Shown here piece by piece: positions 47,506 through 57,839 of a stretch of DNA of 64,000 nt; within the stretch, counting starts at the first letter, position 1, and each line of letters opens with the position of its first letter. The stretch is from assembly GCF_018991925.1 (NCBI RefSeq), contig NW_024755046.1:75001-139000 (forward strand). The letters are read 5' to 3'. This DNA comes from Homarus americanus (Eukaryota; Arthropoda; Malacostraca; Decapoda; Nephropidae). Both the position numbers and the translations under genes were made by a program. The notes under the pieces are model-generated. The model was given only the letters and a program-made list of their open reading frames with translations. It was not told the origin of the DNA and did no database searches.

Positions 47506-48870
47506 CGTACAATACAAATGTATAGAAGCACGCAATTAATTCATAAAGCTTAATATTGAAGTAACACATGACAATGTCACTAACCTTGCATCCTTGGACA
47601 GGTAGAATGAAGCACAAATCCAACTAACACGAAATTAAGCCGTATATCCTTATGGTGTCAAAAGACATAAGTGAGGGGTGACCAAAACTATCGTCCATCT
47701 CCTCGATACAAGATCTGGTAAGGCACTACTCGCCAACGTTTTCCTGGCGCGCTTCGTCCCAGGCGGCAGAGGATTAGCTCACCTAAGTTATATGTTATCT
47801 ATAAAGGCAAGTGATTATAATTAAATTTCTACCTTTATAATAATATAATTAAAACAATATGATGATTGTAGTATTTTCTAACATCAGTAAGAACAGAGTT
47901 AGAATAGAAAAAGTAAAAACGGAGAATGCAAAAAAGTAATTATCTTACATCTTTATGCCAAAGGCGCGGGAAAACGCAATGCACATTTTCTTTAAGTTTC
48001 TTCAATACTTATGTTTTTTGTTTGACTTTCACTACTTCTGTTCTTAGCAAAGGTGTTTTCTAGGATAAGTAAAAACTGAAGGACGAGAGAAAGAGGTGAA
48101 TGAGATCGAACGGAAGTACCTAAGGCGAAACGGGATGGTGTTTGTTTACATTCTTGGAGAGGATCTGACAAGACGCCGCTGCCACAGACCACCTGCACGA
48201 GTTGTCCCTCTCTCTCCCCTGTGGGGTATGAGATGTTTGGTGTTCACACTTAGGATGGAATGGAGAAAGGAAACTCACAATGTGCTCTCTGTATACATGT
48301 TGTATTGGATGTACAATGCAGCTTGGTGCTGGGAAGGCAGCATGGTTACAAGCGTGATGTAGAGAGAGCTGGTTGGTGAGGACGCTCAGAGAAGGACAGC
48401 TTGTGGGTCGCCATGCTCGCCAGCGGGAGAGAGGACCGCCAGGCAGGTGGAGGAGGAGCGAGGGCCGCCAGGCAGCGGCAGAGGAGGAGGTGTTGCTGGC
48501 TGCGGCTGTAGGTAGAGAGAGAGAACACCACGAGGTCAGGTTTTAAATAGCGGGGGTAGGCATGGCTTAGCAGTTGACCCCCGCTCCGTGGTGTATGGCG
48601 GCGCTGGTTGACCTAGACCACGAGGCATACACTGGGGAATTGGTGGGGTCGGCTAGGCAGCGACAAACAGCGTTTGTAGGGGAGAATTCCACTACACCCC
48701 TCTCGCTTCCATCCATCTCACATCACAACTATATCACATTGTCTAGTTCTGTCCTTGTGCCGGCCATACCGGTACCTCTTGTCCCAGAATTTTTCATATT
48801 TACTAATGCTACAACTGCCAGTTCTTGATGAGAGTTCATGATTAAGATAGGATAGACACATCTGGTAAGT
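47506..48870. other. Unassigned, GC-richer 48.35-48.7 kb
   Basis: The segment 48355-48700 is GC-richer, with CpG and CGCCAGGCAG repeats, and contains a frame with ATGGCGGCGCTGGTTGACC at 48595 (open to 48828). Its peptide, MAALVDLDHEAYTGELV then a Ser/Val/Pro-rich tail, matches nothing I know. It directly precedes a LINE fragment and could be part of that element or a decayed promoter. Confidence 0.3.
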
Positions 48871-48874
48871 TAGT

Positions 48875-49260
48875 AGCGCTGTACCCATACCGGAACACTC
48901 GGCATGTATACTTTGTGATAAACCACTAAAGCGACTTGAACACTACGGTATATTATTGAATGTGACACTGTCAAAGACTTCAGGCCACCTGGCTTATTGT
49001 ATCATGAACTTTGTAATTACTACATGGAATCAGTAAAGGGATGCCCAATAAAAGAAAATAAATCGGGAGTGCCTGAAGACATTATTGCTGTTTATCATAA
49101 ATTAGTCCTCAAATAGAATACTTATGACTTCTACTGTGTATGAACCTCTGTCCTGCATGGCAGTGAGAAGTGATAGCACCCCAGTGTCAAGACCTTACTC
49201 ATTACTCAGAATAGGCAAATTGTACCCCAAGCTTTGTCAATAAATCTGTTAACCGTTAAA
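48875..49260 (+). pseudogene. LINE C-terminal fragment and 3' untranslated region
   Basis: Plus-strand frames read HSACILCDKPLKRLEHY and, after a one-base shift, CDTVKDFRPPGLLYHEL and then NKSGVPEDIIAVYHKLVLK with a stop near 49117. The C-x2-C...E-H pattern followed by conserved C-terminal residues is typical of the end of Jockey/I-type LINE proteins. The 3' region to 49250 contains AATAAA and matches the inverted fragment at 18218-18350. Confidence 0.65.
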
Positions 49261-49435
49261 TATCTCCATCTTTCTCTTTTCTTCCTTACCATGCCTTCCT
49301 CCTATCCTTCCCTCTCACCTCTCCATTCCCCACTCAACACCCTCCCTCTCACTTCTTTCCTCTTACCTCTCCCACTCACATGACGATATTCAGAACACGA
49401 GTTTGTGGCTTCTAACTGATAACAAAGTGAGAACT
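49261..49435. repeat. Pyrimidine-rich patch
   Basis: TCTTTCCTC/CCTCCC-rich DNA without a gene. Confidence 0.5.
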
Positions 49436-49444
49436 GAACACATA

Positions 49445-49690
49445 TACCTCCCCCTCACCCCCCTCCACACACCCTCCCCCTACACACACATACACCCCCC
49501 AATAACGAGCCCCCACTACCCTCACCCAGACGACACTCCCTCCCCCACCTCACCCAGACGACACTCTCCCCACCTCACCCAGACGATACCTTCCACTCAC
49601 CCAGATGACACCTCCCCCACCTCAGCCCAGACGACACTCCTCCCCCACTCACCCAGATGATACCTCCCCCCTACCCAGCCTCACCAGAAA
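49445..49690. repeat. C-rich minisatellite, about 27-bp unit
   Basis: Repeated CTCACCCAGACGACACTCC with CCCCCACC spacers, about seven copies. Confidence 0.88.
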
Positions 49691-49737
49691 TCACAGGATG
49701 CTGAATTCCCAGGCGTCCCATTTTTTTTTTTTTTTGT

Positions 49738-49945
49738 ATTTTTTATCGGGCACCCCCCTACAGCCTTGTGTAAGGTGAAGCGCAGCAGCGTTTACAGCGC
49801 CCAACAGGGAAGCATGCTAAGTTCATGCTTGCCTTTATGTCTCATGAGTTAAGGGCGTAGAAGCCTGAAGAGTCAAGGGCGTAGAAGCCTGAAGAGTCAA
49901 GGGCGTAGAAGCCTGAAGAGTCAAGGGCGTAGAAGCCTGAAGAGT
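49738..49945 (+). mobile_element. Dispersed repeat family C, copy 1, with 25-bp tandem repeat
   Basis: The segment GGGCACCCCCCTACAGCC...GTGAAGCGCAGCAGCG...CCCAACAGGGAAGCATGC...CATGCTTGCCTTTATG matches 60930-61080 with few differences. Here its end, AAGGGCGTAGAAGCCTGAAG plus AGTCA, is amplified into four 25-bp copies (49850-49945), whereas the other copy has one. Non-coding; class unknown. Confidence 0.7.
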
Positions 49946-50560
49946 CAATGGTGTATGTCACGTTGGAGAGCCTGAGCGATCTTGAGGTCGTGGGAGCAGG
50001 TGTCGTGTGTTAGGCTTCGGGGCGACTGTAGACAAAGAAACCTTCTCTTTCTCTCCGCCTTTTCCACCTCCTTCCCCTTCCTTTCTTTTCTTCTTCCTCC
50101 TCCCTTTCCTCTGCTCATCCTTTCTCTCGTCTTCATTTTCCCCTTTCCTCTCTTCTTCCTCTCCCCATCTCTTCCATTTCCTTTTCCTCTTCCCCCGCTC
50201 TCCTTCTCCTTCTACTTCTCCTCTTTCTCTCTTCTTCCTTCTCCTCCTCAAGCTCAAATAATAGATCTAAGATAATGTAGAGTCTAGATCATCCTAGAAA
50301 AAAGTCAAATAATTCACATACATTAAACAGCATTGACAATCATACTGGGAATAAAAAAGCGCTTTGCTTAACATAAGCAAACTTAGATGTAGGCTTTCAT
50401 AACAGGTGTGTCCCTACGTACAACACTCACACACGCCAGATTCTTGCAGGTATATTGGTATGTAGCTGACGAAGGTGAATAAGTTCCCGTTAGCAGAATC
50501 TAATGGTGACCTCTTCCAGCTCTGTAAACCCAGACACAACACACAGCCTGGACCTGCCAC
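49946..50560. other. Pyrimidine-rich tract and unassigned DNA
   Basis: 50035-50250 is nearly pure C/T (CTTCCTTTCC-type). Open frames there are artefacts. The rest is unassigned. Confidence 0.5.
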
Positions 50561-50561
50561 G

Positions 50562-50632
50562 CTTTGCCCTAAACAGATAAATTGTACCGGGAATTTCCCC
50601 CCACACACTCATCATTCTGTCACTAGTGTTTA
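50562..50632 (-). mobile_element. Inverted fragment of the family C neighbourhood
   Basis: The reverse complement, GTGACAGAATGATGAGTGTG...AATTCCCGGTACAATTTATC...TGTTTAGGGCAAAG...GCAGGTCC, matches 61094-61170, which directly follows family C copy 2. Both loci therefore carry the same element, rearranged here. Confidence 0.6.
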
Positions 50633-51318
50633 CCAGTGCGAGCAGAGGGCTGCTCCTTACAGCATCACTCGAGAGAGCGATCTCCTAGAGGCCAGGCGGC
50701 CACGCCACCCTTTAAAGTTTAAATCATACATTTAGCGGAATCAGGACCTCTTCTCCGTAAACACCGCCCACCCCCGAATCTTTGTTCTGGTAAGGCAGCA
50801 GACGCCAGCGCTCACACGCCAGTACTCGTCAGTACTGACGCCAGCGGTGATAACACTCCCGGCGGTGCCAGAGTATGGCGAAGTCACAGGTCAGGCGATC
50901 TTGTCCGTAAACACCGCTCCCCCCAGCCGCCAATTTCTGAGAGGCAACAGCAGGGTGAGAGATCCAATGTTTGTTTGTGCAAGGCAGCGATCGTCAGCAA
51001 CTGACACCAGCATAATAAGCCAGCGGCGATAACAGTTTTATTCATTACTTGCTCTACCAAACACAAAGACAGCCAGACAGCCTGACGACCTACTGCACGA
51101 GAGTTGCCAAGCACTTTATGAAAAAATAATGCAAATAAAATATTTTAAATTAATTATTTATAGCAAATAAATATTATGATCAGTAAATATATGCCTTACT
51201 GGCCATCTCGGACACAAAGGCAAGCTTTCAAAAACTGGTAAGTGCGTAGGTGACAGCGAGCGTCATCAGTCAAAACACCCCTGTCCCCTTATCTCCCTCC
51301 CCCCTTCTCCCTCAGCGC
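50633..51318. other. Unassigned DNA with an internal duplication
   Basis: 50745-50880 and 50885-51030 share TAAACACCGC...CAATC/GAATCTTTGTT and GCCAGCGGTGATAACA/GCCAGCGGCGATAACA, suggesting an old duplication of about 140 bp. No gene is recognised. Confidence 0.45.
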
Positions 51319-51319
51319 T

Positions 51320-51600
51320 GCCAGACTCACAGCTCAGGGTTGAAGAAGCCGCAAGCCCAGAAAACTGTGAGGGGTAACATTTTCGGAGTGAGAGTTGTGA
51401 ACTCTTGCAACAATCTGCCAGAGAGTGTTGTGACGGGACAAACTGTGAGCTCTTTCAAGACCTGACTTGACAAACACTGGGGCAGGTTCAAATACATTCA
51501 GGAGCCAGTGCATGCCCAGTACTTGCCAACAGTGCGTAACAGAGACGTGACCGACCGCCCAAGCGGCTATCGAACAGTGGTGAAGAGGATTAAAGTAAAA
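51320..51600 (+). pseudogene. CR1-like LINE 3' fragment
   Basis: The segment encodes RLKKPQAQKTVRGNIFGVRV, then NSCNNLPESVV and SFKT, and continues into GTGCATGCCCAGTACTTGCC and CGCCCAAGCGGCTA. This matches the 3' part of the element at 14660-14930. It is 5' truncated, with a stop after SFKT where the other copy reads RLDQHW. Confidence 0.8.
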
Positions 51601-51745
51601 AGTGAAAAGGTAATTTGTATAGTTTGGAATATACTGGGTAATATATATAGTTTAGAATATACTGTGTAATATATATAGTTTGGAATATACTGGGTAATTT
51701 GTATAGTTTGGAAGATACTGGGTAATTTGTATAGTTTCTAAATAA
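51601..51745. repeat. Tandem TATAGTTTGGAATATACTGG units
   Basis: Four to five copies of about 31-33 bp attached to the LINE 3' end, perhaps an expanded tail. Confidence 0.85.
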
Positions 51746-52344
51746 TATTACCCTTCAACCGTACAGATTCATACCATAAACAGTTTTGGCGTGGTGGTGT
51801 GTTGGTTCAGTGGGACGGTACTCGATGTTGATGATGGAGGCCTCGGGTACGACTCCTTGACTGTCTCTTAGGAGACATTCAGCAGGTCGAGGCACAGAGG
51901 CAGAATTCTCAAAGGTTCGTAAGTGAAATTTGTTTTTATCTGAAGTATCTGTGTTGGGTGGCGATGATGACCTAGCAAATGTTTCGTAGGGTAGATGTAT
52001 ATTAAGTATTTATTGTTGCACTTTGTTTATTTTAGATTAATGGGTAAAATTGAGGGTAGGGGGGGGGGGGCAGGGGAAGACAGAGACTGGGGTGGATGAA
52101 TCATTTTAACAGTTGTCGTCCCCGGAGAGATACAGCATCTAGAAGATTGATAAACACAGCCCAAAAACATTTAGAGTAAAGGGTCGTGGGTGCCAACCCT
52201 CAGACATGATGGTACTTTCATTATATTATGCTAGTGTCTGTTCGTCCGTCTGGTTTTCTGCAGAATTTACCTTATCCGAAACACAAAACGCGGGTGTCTC
52301 GTTTAGACAATAATTGTTATATAACTTCACAATCGGTTAAGATA
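51746..52344. other. Unassigned DNA
   Basis: Contains a run of about ten G at 52060-52070. No gene. Confidence 0.4.
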
Positions 52345-52565
52345 TTACAGTGATTGAAGAAGCCACACTTTCAGAAAACTTTCATGACAAACTTGTTTTG
52401 AGTGAGAGTTGTGAACTGACGCAGGTACAGATACAGTCTGGAACCAGTACATACCTATAGTATTTGCCAACAGTGATTAACCGTGAGTCATGACCAAGCG
52501 CCCAAGTGGCTAACAGGCTGATCAGTGGCGAAGAGAATAAAGTAAAGTAAATAAAGCTGTGTGGA
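52345..52565 (+). pseudogene. Degenerate CR1-like LINE 3' fragment
   Basis: GATTGAAGAAGCCACAC, GTGAGAGTTGTGAACT, AACCAGTACATACCTATAG and CGCCCAAGTGGCTAACAGGC align in order with 14680-14930, but about 90 bp are missing in the middle. It ends in AAAGTAAAGTAAATAAAG, a short tail repeat. Confidence 0.7.
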
Positions 52566-53395
52566 TTCAGGTCAGCAAACACTTTTGGAGGTTCTGCATT
52601 ACTGTTTAAAATACTGCGTTAACATTAAAAATATTCAATTAGTGGTGAGCTCACGCAAATGTATTTGTGTAAACGGAGTACATCCTGTTTGTCAGTGTCG
52701 GGGAAATCCGTGATTACATTCCCGACACAGTTGTAATGGTCACATCAATTGTCAGTGTAACAAATCGAGGTTTAACTCTCTTATCAAATTCTTACTAAAT
52801 ATTGTTCGAAAAATTACTGTTATAATGTTAATATTAGTGTTTCCCTTAATGTTAAGCTCTATTAAATTCCCGTTAAGTTTAAGACGAAAACGTAAAGTGA
52901 ATTGTGATCAAGTTGTGGTGGTCGACGATAGATGGCGCTTTATTGAAGAAAAACAATCCCCCCACCGTCCTTAGTCTCACACACAAGTAAACAATTAAAA
53001 CTAAACATCCACCAGTGAGTTAAACACGGATAGAGAGAGGGCAAGAAAGAAAGGGGGATAGAAGGGGATAGAGGAAAATTAAGAGAGCAAAGATAGAGAG
53101 TATTGGCCTTACACACACACACTAGTCTACTAGAGTGAATGAATGCACAGAATGAGATAAAGATGAATAGAGAAGAAAAGCATAAGATAAGATAACAGGA
53201 TGACCACAGGGGATGAAGACCGGAAATTAATACACACACAGACACTCACGATAAGCCACTGAAAAAGAACAACATAAATATCCGCAGGTCAGCAGGAGTC
53301 ACTGAATGTCTACTTGAGTCAACTGATATTAAATTCTCCACTACAGTTAACTTAAGTCACGAAAGATCAAGAACAATATTGTTAAAAGAGGTAAT
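52566..53395. other. Unassigned DNA
   Basis: No gene. A minus-strand 101-codon frame (52940-53245) is rich in Ser/Leu/Phe and has no domain. Confidence 0.4.
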
Positions 53396-53599
53396 GGATC
53401 ACCTGAAGAATCATCACCCCAGCTTATTTCACCTAACGATTAAACCACCCTAACCTAACTTAACCTAACCTAAACCTATTCTATCCTAACCTAAATCTAA
53501 CCTAACATATCCTAACCTAACCTCATCCTCTCACAATAGTTTTAGGGTGGTTTAATCGTTAGGTGAAATAAACTGGGGCGATGATTCTTCAGGTGATCC
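53396..53599. mobile_element. 204-bp foldback MITE with CCTAA-repeat interior
   Basis: The left arm 53396-53453 (GGATCACCTGAAGAATCATC...CCACCCTAA) and right arm 53542-53599 (TTAGGGTGG...TTCAGGTGATCC) are reverse complements over 58 bp with two mismatches. The interior is a degenerate array of CCTAACCTAA, the arthropod telomere motif. The near-identity of the arms implies recent origin. No coding capacity. A plain target duplication is not evident. Confidence 0.85.
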
Positions 53600-53649
53600 G
53601 AAAATAGTTTTCCATAATAAAAAAAGAAGAAGAAAAAGAGAAATAAAAT

Positions 53650-53735
53650 AGAGTAACGCCGTGACTCGATCTCGGTCCTCTAAAATAGCAAAGAGAAAGC
53701 TTATCCACTGGACCGCAGTTCGGCCATAAATTTGA
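53650..53735 (-). repeat. tRNA-like segment (SINE head or tRNA pseudogene)
   Basis: On the minus strand GCGGTCCAGTGGATAAGC (A-box region) and GAGATCGAGTCAC (B-box-like) are separated by about 35 nt. The acceptor stem does not close, and an A/T-rich tail follows. Not a functional tRNA. Confidence 0.45.
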
Positions 53736-53798
53736 CGTTTTTACGATATTTGAACGTATAATCATGTTCGAAGCTTCAAATGCTTCAATGAAGCTTCG

Positions 53799-54029
53799 TG
53801 ACGTCACTCTCAACCTTCATATATAAATTCCATTATATACGTGTGTAATTTTTTCCTGACTGTCTACAAAGTCAATATGGCCAAGAGAAATGGTTATCTT
53901 TTTTTGGTTAAGGTTGGTATGTACTTAATTATGGCGTATAATGCTGATTTAAACAAACTTCAGCTGGTTATTGTTGCAGTTCAATTTTTGCCGAGACGTA
54001 TCCTCAGTTTCACTGGCCAAGGCCTATAG
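53799..54029 (+). promoter_or_regulatory. CRE plus TATA promoter with short coding start (MAKRNGYLFLVK)
   Basis: A perfect CRE (53799-53806) lies 13 bp before TATATAAA (53820-53827), and an ATG follows at 53877, at the distance expected for a short leader. Twelve codons, M-A-K-R-N-G-Y-L-F-L-V-K, end at AAG|GTTGGT, a possible donor at 53913. Unspliced, the frame continues for 50 residues to 54029. The N terminus is faintly like the start of HMG-type Maelstrom proteins, but too short to rely on. No matching second exon was found: the strong acceptor-like TTTTTTTCTTGTCCTAG near 54255 leads to a stop in this phase. Confidence 0.35.
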
Positions 54030-54685
54030 ATACCTACTTGCAGCTTAAACAAATGGCATTAATAGTGGGTTAAGATATATGATACAGTACTGTACTTTAT
54101 ATGATAGTTACCGACTGTACTTTTTATATGATGTATATTACTGTATGAGTATGATACAGTGCTGTAGTACTGTACTTTATGTGATACAGTACTAAAGCCT
54201 TACTGTATATGATATATGATAGGAGAAATTGTACACACGTTTTTTTCTTGTCCTAGGAACAGATCATATTTTTTCCAGATATACAGTACTAGGAAATTAT
54301 ATAATAACACAATTATAGGAGCTGTATCCAGATTTTTAAATCACGCTGTCAGTAATGAAGGTCTCAGTGGTGGCAAACCTGTTAAAAGTAGAAGTAAAAT
54401 TACCTTCTCAGACTACATTTTGGGTTGTTATTTATATCACAATAATACAAATTTTTATAACTACATCATAAATGCATAAGAGTCGCACCCCTTGTTAATA
54501 TTATTCTAAACTTATCCTATTCTACCACTTTCATACTTTTATTATCCATATACAGTACAGTATAATGTTTATGCTATTTCTAAAGTGAAGGTTATTATTT
54601 CTTGAGGTCTTCAGTTTTTGCACAAATAACCTTAAAACATTAAAATTGTGTTCCTGTACTGTGAAGTTTATTGTATCCCAGGCCC
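54030..54685. other. Unassigned AT-rich DNA
   Basis: Repeated TGTACTTTATATGATA/GATACAGTACT phrases lie at 54070-54220. An 87-codon frame (54216-54479) is compositionally mixed (AVSRFLNHAVSNEGLSG) but unrecognised. Confidence 0.35.
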
Positions 54686-54689
54686 TCCC

Positions 54690-55645
54690 AGAGATGTACT
54701 CTGTGCCCTGCCAGGAGTGCGCATCCCCAGGGCGGGTCACCAGCGGCGGTGGGCCTCAGCGATCCTCGACAGTGACGCCCAGGGACACTGCCTGGGGCGA
54801 TGTCACAAACAGGCTTCTTCCAGGGGGCGCGGGCACCCAGAGACGCAGAGTGGCACCAGGGGCCCATCAGGGCGCAGTGGTGGCCCCAGGAGCCCCAGCA
54901 GGGGCTTTTTCGGGCGCGATGCCCGCAAGCGAGCCAGGCGTGGTGGCGCCCCAGCAGCTCCTCTCGGCGATAGGTGGCCTGCCCAGGTGCAATAGTGCCC
55001 CGGGGGCTTCCCTTAGTAGGGCCCCATGGGCCTCCCCAGGGACAACAGGGTCCCCATCCAGTTGTGGTGGCGTCCCGAGGCGGTGGTGACTTCAGGGGCT
55101 GTCTCTGTGTGCGGTGGCACAACAGCCCTGCACAGGGAGATGGCGCCCCAGGGAAGGCCACACTGGGGTTTTACAGGGGAGAGAGGTGGCACCTCAATGA
55201 CTTCTGTTAGGGCCCTCTCAGGGACGGTGGCAATTACCAGGTGCCCTCTCAATGACAGTGGTGTCCCCAGGGGTCAGCAAACGGCGCTCCCAGGACGCCT
55301 TATTAGGGGCAAGAGGTCCAAGGCCCTGCAGGGCGGTGGCACCAGGGTCCCACAGGGCGGTGCCCCCAAGGCCTTGGCAACAGGGCAGTGGGGTGTCTCC
55401 AGGGGCCTTCCCAGACAGCAGCGCCCTCAAAGGAGGGGGGTAGCGCCCCGAGGAAGCCCTTGCAGGGGCGCTTGGCACCCGAAGTCTCAGGTGCCATTAG
55501 ACCTCAGGGCTCTAGGAAGGGTGGCGCCCTATGAGCCTGCCCTGCCCGAGGCGGTGGTGCGTTTCAAGCTCATGGGTCCTCATGGTGGCGCCACCAGGAT
55601 CCTGCCAGGGGCGGTGGTGCCCCCAGGGGCCCTCAGGACGAACCC
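54690..55645. repeat. GC-rich degenerate tandem block
   Basis: About 950 bp of GC-rich DNA sit abruptly in AT-rich flanks. Variations on GGTGGCGCCCCCAGGGGCC recur every 40-50 bp. Long frames are open on both strands (up to 238 codons), but their peptides are Gly/Ala/Pro/Arg-rich and irregular, and no frame is favoured. I read it as a diverged GC minisatellite. A transferred or coding origin cannot be excluded. Confidence 0.6.
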
Positions 55646-57045
55646 GGCCTGTAGTGTAGGGTTGCTATATTCAATATTAAAAGAGGACGTTCCTGGAAGA
55701 CATCTCTGCCTGGCAATAACACTTTGGCGCTATAAACCTTGATGCAGCCAGGACCGTTTTATGCTCTGGAAAAGTACAACAACGTAAGCACTGGCTGTAA
55801 GTAAATAAGCGACAAACCCACAACAAAGATCTTCAAGATCAAACACTGTCACTGCAGGCTAAAGATCGACCAACCACCGGTCATCACTGCCGCGTTGTCA
55901 ACAATGCAGTCAATAAAGCGAAAGTGCTAGATTAGGCTGAAAAATTGCTAAATGCCGTAAAATGCAGGACACAAGAAAACATATGCTACAGTAAAAAGCC
56001 ATAAGAAAAATGGTATAGTTTATCATTTGCTTATGGCAGTAATGTAAATTCAAAATACAATAATAAAAAATAATAATGTGATTTGAATGTTGTGCACATG
56101 CGCACTACAGCTCAAAAACTGCAGCTGTTGATAACACTGCAACAGGCGTACACGTGACTTATCAGCTGACGAAAACTGAACGAAATCTCTACTGTTTCCA
56201 GCTCCCCTCTCTCGTCATTACAGTTTCATGTTTCTTTCCGTGGAGAAAATGATGGAAGCTGAAATTCCGGACTTTTGAAGAATTTTAAAAATTACTTCCG
56301 GATGAAGATTTCAGAGACTTAAATGGAGGATATTGTTCCACCTGCTCCTTCAACAATTTTAAAGTGACCTATGTTGCTGATCTTGACGTAGCCAGTTTTA
56401 ACACGATTTATATATACCAACTGGATATTAAGATAGGCGATAGATATTATATTTATAGTCTCCCTTCCCTTACCATTCTCAATACGTTTTATATATATAA
56501 TTTCCCACCTTTTCAACCTTAGTGTTTGTAGAAAATATTTCCAAGGTTAATTTTGTGTAAAAACATTAAAAATCATAACTTGTATGGACATTACTTAATT
56601 AACTAAAGCTTCCAGGATTTACTTAACACCTCTGAGATATTAAAATTATGTTTAAAGGTAAAAAAATAAAATAGAATACTGAATTCTTTCGATGAATGAA
56701 ACCTACTTTTTTCTTCAAGATAGAGGAAACACTATGAGTTACAAATAAGCACATTGAGTGAGTGACGGTGAGTTGCTTTTGTTAATAAGATTTCCTGTTT
56801 GAACCTGAGTGAAGAATAGAAGACAAAAGAAGAAGAAAGAAGATAATGAAAGCAGTAAAGAATACGAAAGGAAGGAAAGAAAAAAATGAAATAAGAATAA
56901 AAACCCCGGATAAATAAGAGGAGAAAAGACTGAAAAAGAGAGAAATGAAGAGAAAGAATGAAGGAAAGAAAGCAGAAGTGAGACCAGGTAGGTGGAGGTA
57001 CTCTCTCACAGTACCTGGTGACGGCGAGGTAGTGGCAGGGGATGG
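55646..57045. other. Unassigned AT-rich DNA
   Basis: No gene is recognised. A purine-rich AGAAAGAAGG-type patch lies at 56810-56990. Confidence 0.4.
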
Positions 57046-57074
57046 ACGCTTTTATGTCGTATCTCGCGGAGCTG

Positions 57075-57215
57075 TTATCACCACTACCGCCAACACTATC
57101 ACCACTAATACCATTACCACCAACACTATCACCACTAATACCAACGCTATCACAACTGACACCGTTACCACCACTACTACCACCATTACCACCACCACCG
57201 CCACCCAGGTAGTGT
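57075..57215. repeat. ACC/ATC-rich minisatellite
   Basis: CACCACTAATACCATTACCA phrases repeat at 15-24 bp intervals. The frame is Thr-rich. Confidence 0.85.
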
Positions 57216-57589
57216 ATCAGACAGAAGCCTTGCGGACATATTTTTCATCTGGGTTTTGTTTAGGAGCCGTGTGTGTGTGTCACTCACCGCTACGGAGCTG
57301 AGGAGGGGGGATGAGGTGAGCAGGGAGAGAGGCAGCAGGAGGAGGAGGAAGGGTCAGGTAAATAAAATGTTTCGTCCCAGGAAGAAACATTTTTGCCTCA
57401 ATATTTTCCCTCACGATTTTTTTTCTCTTTTGAGGAGGAGGAGTGAGAGGAGGAATTTGTCTGATGACTCTTTCCTTTCCTGTTATGTCCGGTATCAACG
57501 TGAACCCGGATACGGGTTTGGGAGATACACCGGACATATTATAGAACCCATGTGGGGCGAGCGTCCGCCAGCTCCAGATAAGGAAACTA
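57216..57589. other. Unassigned DNA with imperfect hairpin
   Basis: TGTCCGGTATC (57485) and GATACACCGGACA (57524) can pair around about 28 nt. The 148-codon plus-strand frame over 57256-57702 runs into an antisense LINE and is not a gene. Confidence 0.4.
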
Positions 57590-57776
57590 GACCGAATAGT
57601 GCCCTTCGATATGCTTATACACCTCAATTGGGTCTCCCCTTACCCGTCTATAGTACACTGTATAAGCTAGGCAAGTTCAGACGTTCCAATCTCTCAGGGT
57701 AGCTGAGGTGCCCTAGTGCAGGCACCAGTCTAGTGGCCCTCCTTTGGACATTTTCAATCAACTGACAGTCCCAAGC
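57590..57776 (-). pseudogene. Inverted CR1-like LINE fragment
   Basis: The reverse complement, TTGGGACTGTCAGTTGATTG...GGAGGGCCACTAGACTGGTG...GAGAGATTGGAACGTCTGAA...GAGGTGTATAAGCATATCG, matches 14452-14625 base for base with modest divergence. It is cut at both ends, and its 5' boundary abuts the palindrome at 57777. Confidence 0.82.
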
Positions 57777-57839
57777 AGCAAGAAAAACTATATAATGACC
57801 CTCTAGAATCTAGAGGGTCATTATATAGTTTTTCTTGCT
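57777..57839. repeat. Perfect palindrome, 31-bp arms with 1-nt spacer
   Basis: The left arm 57777-57807 (AGCAAGAAAAACTATATAAT...) and right arm 57809-57839 (...ATTATATAGTTTTTCTTGCT) are exact reverse complements around a single A at 57808. It starts where the inverted LINE fragment ends. Confidence 0.95.

Noticed and set aside
54640..55742. Overlapping 115-238 codon frames in the GC-rich block as host genes
   Set aside because: Several frames on both strands are equally open, no domain is visible, and an underlying repeat motif explains them. Kept only as a repeat and a finding.
57256..57702. 148-codon plus-strand frame as a gene
   Set aside because: Its second half is antisense to a CR1-like LINE fragment and its first half is purine-rich.
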